A stretch of 7,497 nucleotides of DNA from Gallionellaceae bacterium (GTDB taxonomy: Bacteria > Pseudomonadota > Gammaproteobacteria > Burkholderiales > Gallionellaceae). Both the position numbers and the translations under genes were made by a program. Below, in pieces: positions 1 to 6,200 of the stretch; position 1 is the stretch's first letter; each line of letters begins with the position of its first letter. The notes beneath the pieces are model-generated. The model did no database searches and had not been told where the DNA came from. It saw only the letters and a list, made by a program, of their open reading frames with translations. The stretch spans positions 1-7,497 of the forward strand of contig JAITMU010000042.1 of assembly GCA_031277195.1 (NCBI GenBank), read 5' to 3'.

Positions 1-1
1 G

Positions 2-1069
2 CAAGACCCCGACGAGCGCCGCGCATCCATGTTGTTCATGGAAGGCAAGGCGGGCGAGGCGTTGAAAGTCTATGAGGACAAGGGCGCGATCACGACGACG
101 AACACGAAGGCGGGCGCAATCCTTGCCCTTTGCCGAGACTTCACCAACGACCCCGCCGACCTTGCCGACAAAATCGCCATTGCGTCGACGAACGCAGAAG
201 CGCGGGCAATCAATGAGCAAATCAGGCAGACGCTACAAGATCGCGGGATCGTGGCGCAGGGCGGCGCGATGTTTGAAAACGCCGACGGCGACCGCGTACA
301 AATGGCAACGGGAGACAGGGTACTTTTTCGCAAAAACTTGAAGGCGCAGGGCTTCAAAAACGGACAGCGTGGCACCGTTCAAGAAACACAGCAAAAGCCC
401 GACGGCAGCGCAATTTTGACGGTCAAAATGGACGACGGACGGCTTGAAAAATTCAGCACCCGCGACAACCCGCACCTTGCCCTGGCTTATTGCGGAACGA
501 CCCACAAGGCACAGGGCGCAACGGTGAAAAGCGCGTTTTTCCTGTTCAACCCCCGCATGGGCGACTTGTCGACTGCATACGTGGGCATGACCCGACACAA
601 GGGCAGTGCACGGCTTTACAGCACCGCCGCCGACCGCCCGAAAATGGCGGAGAAAATGAGCACGGCGCACTTTAAGGGAACAACCCTAGACCTTCAACCC
701 GAAGCGCAAACCGCCCCAAGTCTGGCGACATCGGGCAAAGAGCACGGCGGGCAACTGTCAGCACAGATGCCCCAGAACGCCCCCAAAACGGCACAGGCAA
801 CGCCAACGGCACCGACCCAAGCCCAACCCACGGCAGCACCCGCCACAGGCGCAGGAGCGGGCGCAGGCGACGCAGCAGGTTCAGCACTTGGCGCCGCCGC
901 TGCCGCACTCATCAAGGCGGCACAGGAAGGGGCGCAACGGGCGAAGGAAGCCGCCGAAATTTCGGGACATTTTGCCCGACAGCAACAGGCACACAACGAA
1001 AAAGTGCACGAGGAATTGGCGGGTATGAATGGCGGAAAGCAGAAACAGCCCGAACTTGAATTTGAATAA
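2..1069 (+). CDS. Conjugative relaxase-helicase (TraA/MobA type), C-terminal part
   Basis: This is the 3' end of a larger gene: the frame is open back to the first bases, so the real start lies outside the window (355 residues visible). The visible part is the C-terminal half of a RecD/UvrD-like helicase as found fused to conjugative relaxases, which nick and unwind plasmid DNA for transfer. Seen in order: KIAIASTNAEARAIN (a helicase segment typical of TraA/TrwC proteins), GDRVLFRKN followed by KNGQRGTV (small beta-barrel insertion), then AYCGTTHKAQGATV (nt about 485-526) and STAYVGMTRHKGSARLY (nt about 569-619), matching the late helicase motifs 'THKSQG' and 'YVAMTRH' with the motif VI arginine present. 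After about nt 690 comes a Pro/Thr/Gln/Ala-rich linker with a GAGAGAG run, then an Ala-rich, probably helical, charged tail ending PELEFE. The relaxase domain is not in view, so the assignment rests on the helicase end. A plain RecD-like helicase is the main alternative. Confidence 0.8.
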   Translation, partial: QDPDERRASMLFMEGKAGEALKVYEDKGAITTTNTKAGAILALCRDFTNDPADLADKIAIASTNAEARAINEQIRQTLQDRGIVAQGGAMFENADGDRVQMATGDRVLFRKNLKAQGFKNGQRGTVQETQQKPDGSAILTVKMDDGRLEKFSTRDNPHLALAYCGTTHKAQGATVKSAFFLFNPRMGDLSTAYVGMTRHKGSARLYSTAADRPKMAEKMSTAHFKGTTLDLQPEAQTAPSLATSGKEHGGQLSAQMPQNAPKTAQATPTAPTQAQPTAAPATGAGAGAGDAAGSALGAAAAALIKAAQEGAQRAKEAAEISGHFARQQQAHNEKVHEELAGMNGGKQKQPELEFE

Positions 1070-1073
1070 GTGA

Positions 1074-1146
1074 GGGGCGGGGCTATGGATAAGTAGCCCT
1101 TCGTTATATGTAGGAACTACGGGCGACTTACCCACAGCCCCGCCCC
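1074..1146. repeat. Long imperfect hairpin, 26-nt arms, with DnaA-box-like 9-mers
   Basis: The arms 1074-1099 and 1121-1146 are reverse complements at 23 of 26 positions, counted by hand. They start five bases after the relaxase-gene stop codon. The 21-base loop holds a smaller hairpin, GTAG-GAA-CTAC (1110-1120). Each arm contains a 9-mer one base away from the DnaA-box consensus: TTATCCATA (minus strand of 1084-1092) and TTACCCACA (1128-1136). No T-run follows, so it is not a standard intrinsic terminator, although so strong a fold could still end transcription. A plasmid replication or recombination site is possible but unproven. Confidence 0.75.
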
Positions 1147-1161
1147 AAGTGCACGAAAAAC

Positions 1162-1257
1162 CCACGGGCGCGACCGCATGAGGTACGATCCGAGACGGCG
1201 GTGCACCACATGAGTGCACCACTTTTTCGGCTTCGCACCCGTGGAAATACCGAAAAA
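1162..1257. repeat. Nested inverted repeats and doubled GTGCACCAC motif
   Basis: Together with the hairpin above this fills the space between the relaxase gene and the first cassette. Visible here are CCACGGGCGCGA (1162-1173) inverted as TCGCACCCGTGG (1233-1244, 11 of 12 matching), TTTTTCGG (1223-1230) inverted as CCGAAAAA (1250-1257), and a direct repeat GTGCACCAC at 1201-1209 and 1214-1222 with 13-base periodicity. A further GTGCAC palindrome lies at 1149-1154, and another at 1004-1009 inside the relaxase gene. I see no gene here. The clustering suggests a protein-binding or replication/transfer region; its role is inference only. Confidence 0.5.
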
Positions 1258-1278
1258 ACACCAACAAAAACAATATGT

Positions 1279-1335
1279 TGCCAAGTTTTGATTCAATTCG
1301 GACGGCTTCGCTGCCGGTTAATTTAGGCGTTAGGC
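1279..1335 (+). other. attC-like or attI-like recombination site (5' boundary of cassette)
   Basis: The segment ends in GTTAGGC (1329-1335), a perfect match to the integron core site GTTRRRY, preceded by TTAATTTAGGC as in many chromosomal-integron attC right halves. A CGGC-TTCGCT-GCCG stem (1303-1316) and AATT/AATT pairing outside it give an imperfect bulged hairpin. The left core box is poor: GCCAAG at 1280-1285 instead of a YAAC box. It may therefore be a degraded attC from a previous cassette or an attI junction. Its position, six bases before the ATG of the next gene, is typical of cassette starts. Confidence 0.5.
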
Positions 1336-1340
1336 TATCA

Positions 1341-1616
1341 ATGCATCTGTATCAGCGTAATATCGACCTTTGTAACCTAGCATTGGAATCTGTGCGTGCC
1401 GTCATTCCCGACCATCTTCACAGTCACGTGCACGACTACATTAACCGTTTCGACGAGTGGGGTCTTGGAATGGAAATGCTTATTGACCAGATTAGCGAGT
1501 TTGAAATAAAAATTTCTTCGGAACAGTTCGCTTTTATTGAAAGAGCTATGGAGGCAATGGGTATGGGAAAATCACATCGAGTCATGTACCTTCATAAAAA
1601 CAGTGTCATTGCCTAA
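1341..1616 (+). CDS. Small integron-cassette-type protein, possibly MafI-like immunity protein
   Basis: A 91-residue protein. I chose the ATG at 1341 over an in-frame ATG at 1275 because the longer form would read through the attC-like site at 1279-1335; cassette genes usually begin just after GTTAGGC. There is no clear ribosome-binding site, which is common for cassette genes. The TAA stop (1614-1616) lies inside the GCCTAAT box of the following attC-like site, another cassette hallmark. The sequence is visibly AT-richer than its neighbours, suggesting separate origin. There is no signal peptide or membrane segment. The central part, RFDEWGLGMEMLIDQISEFE followed by IKISSEQFAFIERAMEAMGM, resembles the 'HGEWGLALE..CDQL.EY...IS' pattern I associate with MafI-type immunity proteins of polymorphic toxin systems. 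That resemblance is from memory and moderate at best. If it is wrong, the protein is simply hypothetical. Confidence 0.65.
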   Translation: MHLYQRNIDLCNLALESVRAVIPDHLHSHVHDYINRFDEWGLGMEMLIDQISEFEIKISSEQFAFIERAMEAMGMGKSHRVMYLHKNSVIA

Positions 1617-1671
1617 TCCTTCGTTCGAGCGGACTCGCTGACGCGAGCCGCTCAACTCATACCCATTAAAC
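1611..1671 (+). other. attC-like site (3' end of the cassette)
   Basis: A 61-base fold with the layout of an integron attC. The left box is GCCTAAT (1611-1617). The inner stem is GAGCGG (1627-1632) pairing perfectly with CCGCTC (1648-1653), with A1633 bulged out as an extrahelical base. It continues as CTCGC/GCGAG (1634-1638/1643-1647) around the loop TGAC. GTT/AAC pairing lies outside (1624-1626/1654-1656). The right box is ATTAAAC (1665-1671), which departs from GTTRRRY at its first base; the matching left-box change (AAC to AAT) keeps the pairing TAAT/ATTA. The known family organisation, R''-L''-loop-L'-R' with extrahelical bases, is well reproduced. The atypical core may have lost recombination activity. 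Confidence 0.65.
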
Positions 1672-1680
1672 ACATCACAC

Positions 1681-1684
1681 GAGG
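1681..1684 (+). promoter_or_regulatory. Ribosome binding site for the AhpD-family gene
   Basis: GAGG ends seven bases before the ATG at 1692, a normal Shine-Dalgarno position. It supports this start and shows that the gene is translated independently of the upstream small gene. Confidence 0.6.
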
Positions 1685-1691
1685 CATTCAC

Positions 1692-2144
1692 ATGATTGAA
1701 AGAGTCAACCTTGGAAAGAGCGCGCCCGCTCTGTATCAGTCCGTAATCGCGCTGGATCAACTCGCGTCAGACGCCATCGCGCAGGCAGGCGTCGACAATG
1801 GCTTCTCGCATCTTTTGCGTTTGCGGGCGTCGCAGATCAATCAATGCGCTTTTTGCGTCAGGCTGCATATGCGGGATGCGCTTGCCAGCGGCGAATCGAA
1901 TGATCGTATTGCCGTGCTGCCCGCTTGGCGGGAAACCAGCTATTTCAACCCAAAAGAACGAGCCGCATTGGAACTCGTGGAAGCCATCACGCTGATTTCC
2001 GACGGGCAAGTCGCCGATGCTATTTATGAGCGGGCTGCGAACGCGCTATCGAAAGACGAAATATCGGCGATTGAATGGCTGGCGGTGGTTATCAACGCCT
2101 GGAACCGCATCGCCATTTCCAGCCGTTATCCTGTCGGGGCGTGA
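1692..2144 (+). CDS. AhpD/carboxymuconolactone decarboxylase-family protein
   Basis: A complete 150-residue cytosolic protein of the AhpD-like alkylhydroperoxidase fold. The family reduces peroxides through a Cys-x-x-Cys pair and a nearby His, although many members have unknown substrates. The core LRLRASQINQCAFCVRLHM (about residues 42-60) contains Cys52, Cys55 and His59 in the AhpD spacing C-x2-C-x3-H. It is followed by PAWRETSYFNPKERAALELV, the usual second conserved block. The glutamate that normally sits 12 residues before the first cysteine (Glu118 in M. tuberculosis AhpD) is replaced here by His40, so the proton relay may differ. No ahpC partner is adjacent. The gene lies between two attC-like folds, its stop codon touching the second, so it may be a mobile cassette gene. 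The family assignment is firm; the substrate is unknown. Confidence 0.9.
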   Translation: MIERVNLGKSAPALYQSVIALDQLASDAIAQAGVDNGFSHLLRLRASQINQCAFCVRLHMRDALASGESNDRIAVLPAWRETSYFNPKERAALELVEAITLISDGQVADAIYERAANALSKDEISAIEWLAVVINAWNRIAISSRYPVGA

Positions 2145-2204
2145 GCATAACGCCCCCTTGATTCCCGTCATTCCCGCGCAGGCGGGAATCCAAGGACGTT
2201 AGGG
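2145..2204 (+). other. Possible third attC-like site, overlapping a dispersed repeat
   Basis: It begins on the base after the AhpD-family stop codon. The left box GCATAAC (2145-2151) and right box GTTAGGG (2198-2204) pair as TAACG/CGTTA. Inside, CCTTG-ATTCCCG (2156-2167) pairs with CGGGAAT-C-CAAGG (2183-2195), leaving one extrahelical base, the arrangement seen in attC sites. The last base of the right box is G instead of a pyrimidine. The core is also a member of the dispersed GTCATTCC repeat family (2167-2196), so some of the pairing comes from that repeat and the attC reading is tentative. Confidence 0.4.
2167..2196 (+). repeat. Dispersed palindromic repeat, copy 1 (C/G stem variant)
   Basis: GTC followed by the arms ATTCCCGC (2170-2177) and GCGGGAAT (2182-2189), separated by GCAG, then CCAAGG. 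It matches the three other copies in this window except that the A:T pair in the stem is replaced by C:G, a compensatory change. The ATTCCC...GGGAAT layout resembles the small dispersed repeats known as dRS3 in Neisseria. A relationship by descent is not shown. Confidence 0.65.
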
Positions 2205-2252
2205 TTGATATTAGCGTTTGAACTGCATGTCAAATAAAAACGAAAGTCGGTC

Positions 2253-2267
2253 GTGTCTCAGTTTGAA
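2253..2267 (+). repeat. Short dispersed motif GTGTCTCAGTTTGAA, left copy
   Basis: This 15-mer recurs inverted at 7228-7242 with one mismatch. Both copies lie just outside a GTCATTCCAGC palindrome, so motif and palindrome appear to travel as a unit. The rest of 2205-2337 shows no gene. Confidence 0.5.
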
Positions 2268-2297
2268 ATTTTTGACGAATCCCCTTGCCGCCTCCCG

Positions 2298-2325
2298 CGT
2301 CATTCCAGCTTTCGCTGGAATGACG
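2298..2325 (-). repeat. Perfect 12-bp palindrome after nit (dispersed repeat copy 2)
   Basis: CGTCATTCCAGC (2298-2309) and GCTGGAATGACG (2314-2325) are perfect reverse complements around four bases. Read on the minus strand, the nit transcript direction, it is a 12-bp stem closed by C-GAAA-G, a GNRA tetraloop, beginning 12 bases after the nit stop codon. It lacks a following T-run, so it is not a standard intrinsic terminator, but it could protect or help define the 3' end of the mRNA. Confidence 0.8.
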
Positions 2326-2337
2326 AGGAATCCAGAG

Positions 2338-3180
2338 TTATTGACTGCACGCCAACACCCGATGCGACAACGCGGGCAGGCTGTCGCGCAGTCGGGCTTG
2401 ATAGGCGGGGTCGATGTCCGCGATCACCACGCCGGAACCGCGCGGCAGGCGATCCAGTATGCGCCCCCAGGGATCAACGATCATGCTGTTGCCGTGCGTT
2501 TCACGTCCGCTCACGTGGTAGCCGCCTTGCGCCGCGGCGATCACATACGCCAGATTCTCAATGGCACGCGCGCGCACCAGCACTTCCCAGTGCATCTTGC
2601 CAGTGGTTTCGGTGAAGGCGGAAGGCAGCACAATGATGTCCACCTTGTCCATCGCGCGGAAAAATTCCGGAAAGCGCAGGTCGTAGCAAATCGACAAACC
2701 GATGCGCCCAAACGGGCTGTCCACCGTCACGATTTCATCGCCCGGTTCGATGGTGCTGGCTTCGTGATAATGCTCGTTGCTGAAATCGAAATTGAACAAA
2801 TGCATCTTGTCGTAACGCGCGCGTTGCTCGCCCTGATCGTCGAACACCAGACAAGTGTTCAGCACCTTGCCCGGCACGCTTGCCACCAGCGGAATCGAGC
2901 CGCCGATCAGCCAGATGCCGTGCCGACGCGCAGCATCGCGCAAAAAATCCTGAATCAGACCAGAGCCGGGACGCTCGGCCACCGCCACCTTGTCCGTGTC
3001 ATTCATGCCCATGATGGGAAAATATTCCGGCAACACCACCAACCGCGCGCCCGCATTGGCGGCTTTTTCGATCAGATGTCCCGCCTCGCCCAGATTGCCC
3101 GCCACGTTGGGACCGGATGCCATCTGCACCGCGGCAACCTTGAAGGGGCGCGCAACTGCGCCGTTCTGCTGCTGATTCAT
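2338..3180 (-). CDS. nit: Carbon-nitrogen hydrolase, probable deaminated-glutathione amidase
   Basis: A complete 280-residue nitrilase-superfamily amidase. The Glu-Lys-Cys triad is visible: Glu in VVLPEYFP (Glu52), Lys in RYDKMHLF (Lys125) and the nucleophile Cys in LSICYDLRFPE (Cys165). The Nit1/YbeM-like branch hydrolyses deaminated glutathione to 2-oxoglutarate and cysteinylglycine as metabolite repair. Features consistent with this branch are the DKMHLFNFD segment and ICYDLRFPE. Substrate specificity remains inferred. Start choice: an ATG at 3192 would add MEQG, but GGAG (3187-3190) lies six bases before the ATG at 3180, so 3180 is preferred. The gene is cytosolic with no signal peptide. 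It follows yhdP on the same strand with 56 bases between, as in many betaproteobacteria, where tldD usually comes next. Here tldD is absent and a repeat region with an accessory segment follows. Confidence 0.92.
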   Translation of the reverse strand: MNQQQNGAVARPFKVAAVQMASGPNVAGNLGEAGHLIEKAANAGARLVVLPEYFPIMGMNDTDKVAVAERPGSGLIQDFLRDAARRHGIWLIGGSIPLVASVPGKVLNTCLVFDDQGEQRARYDKMHLFNFDFSNEHYHEASTIEPGDEIVTVDSPFGRIGLSICYDLRFPEFFRAMDKVDIIVLPSAFTETTGKMHWEVLVRARAIENLAYVIAAAQGGYHVSGRETHGNSMIVDPWGRILDRLPRGSGVVIADIDPAYQARLRDSLPALSHRVLACSQ

Positions 3181-3186
3181 ACCCTG

Positions 3187-3190
3187 CTCC
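3187..3190 (-). promoter_or_regulatory. Ribosome binding site deciding the nit start
   Basis: GGAG lies six bases before the ATG at 3180 and overlaps the G of an upstream in-frame ATG (3190-3192). The upstream ATG has only a weak, distant AGG ahead of it. This favours translation from 3180. Confidence 0.55.
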
Positions 3191-3236
3191 ATGTCTTGAA
3201 TCGCCTGATGCGCCGTCCGGAATCTGCGCTCAACGC

Positions 3237-6200
3237 TTACCTACCCTCATCACGACTGACCTTAACCACAACCGGATCGTCCCAAGTACCTGTTACATTG
3301 TATTCAATCGACATCAACTTATCGAGCGGATCCTGCAATATCTTGCTGGCAACGAAAGCGCCCAGCCCCACCGCCGGTCCCGCGGCGAATGCGCCCAGCA
3401 CCGATGCGCTGTTGGTCATGGCGGGCAAAACCCGCATCCGCAACCGCTGCGTTTCCCGACCCAAATCCACCGTTCCCTGCATGGCCACTTTCGCACCCAG
3501 GCCGTCGATGGTGAAATTTTCGGTTTGCATCAGGCCATGCCGTATCTCCACCTCGCCGGTAATGTCGTTGAACGCCATGCCCTCGCTGAACACGTCGGTG
3601 AAATCCAGCGAAATGCGGCTCGGCAACGCCTGCAAACTCAGAATGCCCAGCAAACGCCCCATGCCCGGGTCGATTTTCAAGAACTGCCCGCGACCCAACG
3701 CCAGCGTCATCCGGCCATCCAGCGAAGCGTAATCAAACTGATCCGGCGCGCCCCGCCAGGAAAAATCCCCCGTCAGTTTGCCGCCGCCCTTCTCCATGCT
3801 GCCGGGATAACCGAAACGAGCCAGCATCTTGCCGGAATCGACAATATCCAGTCGCACGTTGACCTTCGTCTGCGCGGCAGCATACGTTCCGCTCGCCGTC
3901 AGCGCGCCGTCGGGGTTGTCGATATGCAGACGCTCCAGATTCCAGTCGTTGCCGCTCTGCGACGCCAGAAGCTGCGCCTTGCCGAATTTGCGCCCGCGCC
4001 AGACCAGATCGTCCACCGCCAGATCCAGCGCCGGATAGCGGGCATTGCCGCTCTTTTTCACCGTCTCTCTGGTCGCCTGCGTCGCCTTCGCGTCATCCTT
4101 CAGCGTCAGATTCCGCAAACGCATCGTCAGCCTGTCGCTGCCCTGATCGCCCCAGCTTGCCTCGCCATTCATGTCCTCCGCCGCCAGTTGCGCCACAAAC
4201 GCACGCCCTCGGCTGTTCGCGCTGACGTGCAAATTGTCGATGGCGTAACCATAGGCATCGAGCTTACCGATATTCAAATCGACGCCCTCCAGCGGCAAGG
4301 GCGCTACGCCTTGGGTATCACCGCCGGAAAGCACGCCGCCCCAATCCGCCAGCGACACTTGCGGCAACGCGCCGGTCAGCCAGACACCATCGCGATCCAG
4401 TTCGCGCGCGCCCTCGCCAAAATGCACGACGCCGCGCTGCACCACCCGTTTGCCGTTTTCTTCACGACGCAACAAGCGCACCGTGAGCACGCTGCCGAGC
4501 TGCGCCCGCACCGCCGTTCCCGAATCGGAAATTTCCAGCCGCAATGGCAGGGGCTCATTCGCGCTTTTGGCGAAGGGCGCAGGCAAGCGGGATTCCATGC
4601 CCCGCAAGGTGGAAGTCACCGCCACCACCGCCTGACGCTTCTGCATTGAAACGACGGCCTCCCAATCGCTGCCGCCGCGCAAATAATCCAGCCAGGGCGC
4701 AGCCATTTCGCGCCGCAACGTATCGGCATCCGCGTGACCGCGCGCCGTGATTTTCAGCAACCCGCCTTTGCCGCTTTCCAGATTCAGCATGGCCGGACTG
4801 CCCAGAAATTGCGTGCTGACATTCTCCGCGCGCATCGACGATTCCGTGAACCGCAATTCGCCGCTGCTCTTGCGCAGCAACGGCATTTCATCGCTCACGT
4901 CGATATCGTTGTCGGTAAAACGATAGCTGCCCGCCACCACCACCGGATTTTTGGCGGTCGCCAGCGGCACATCCAGCTTCAGTTGCAACACGCCGCTGCC
5001 GATCGCCGCCATGCCGTCGGTGATGCCGTCGATGTAACCGCGCACCGGACTGTTCTGGACAAATTCCAGCGCGCTCTGCGTCTCGCCCGTCGCCTCGCCG
5101 ACCACTTGCAAACGACGTTCCGGCGTCGCCATGTCCGGTATCACAACTTCGACGTTCTGCAACTGCATCCCGAGCGTGGAAGCCGAAGGCGCGGTCACTT
5201 GCAAACGCCGCCCTTGCAAGGCCAGCTCGCCGTCGATGCGTTCAATCGACGGCCACTCCGGCGCGTATTGCAACACGCCGTCGTGAATGCGCGCCTTGAT
5301 TTCAAAATGCCCGTCCGGGCTGTCGGCTGCGAACGGAAATTTGTCCAGATCGCCGCGCAAGCGCAGATGAAAATTCTCCGCCCGACCATCGACCAGCGCG
5401 ACGCTCAGCCAGTGCTGCGTCGCCTCATCCAGCGCAATCAGCGGAATGTAATTGGCTGCGTGACCGATCGCCCCGCGCGCCAGGTCAATGTTCAGATCAA
5501 TCACGCCGCGCTGCCCCTGCACGGAGCGGAAACTGCCGTACACCTTGCCTTCGACATCCTTGTTGCGCACGGCCACATCGTCGAAATGCACGTCGATGCC
5601 CTGCGGATATTTCTGCCAGCTTCCGCGCCCCGACAGCGCATCGAATTGCCAGCCTTCCGCCAGAAAATCCGGCCAATCCACCACCAGCGCGCGCGCATCG
5701 AGCGACACGTTTCCGGCTTCGTCGCCGCCTTCCAGTTCGCCGCTCAGGCCGCTGAAACCGGGCGCATCGCCCACGCGATTCAACGCCAACTGATCGAAGC
5801 GCGCCTTCACCTGATAATGTTGCGGCGCGTCGATCTCGCCTTCCCACTGCGCTTGCAGATTGGAAATCTGGCCGCGCGGCGCGTACTCCGCCAACCCCTG
5901 TTTCAATTCCGGCGCGAGCGGCAGCGTGTCGGCGATGCGAGCCAGATCGGTCAGTTCCAGCGTGTTGACTCTCACCTCGCCATCCGCCGGTTTTGCCTGG
6001 GTCGCGGCGGTGTAACGCAGGTTGAAATCAATCGGCGACAAATGGATGCCGCCACGGGTTTTCAGCGCCAGTTTCTGCGTGGAAATTTCGATGCCCCGAT
6101 TCGATTCGCGCCAGGCGATGCGACCTTTGAGCGCATCCAGATCCAGCGGCGCCAATTTCTTGCCGAGCCGCGCCCGCACATCATCCAGCACCAGATCGGC

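Noticed and set aside
1275..1340. A 22-residue N-terminal extension of the small cassette gene from an ATG at 1275
   Set aside because: It would translate the attC-like site and its GTTAGGC core; cassette genes start after that core, and the ATG at 1341 fits this.
2298..2325. Intrinsic (Rho-independent) terminator of the yhdP-nit operon
   Set aside because: The stem is perfect, but the minus strand continues CGGGAGGCGG with no T-run, and the same palindrome occurs elsewhere as a dispersed repeat.
2218..3732. A 504-codon open frame on the plus strand across nit and the end of yhdP
   Set aside because: It spans two real minus-strand genes and their spacer, has no domain, and its composition is that of an antisense shadow.
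3525..4649. A 374-codon open frame on the plus strand inside yhdP
   Set aside because: Another antisense shadow, lying entirely within the YhdP coding sequence.
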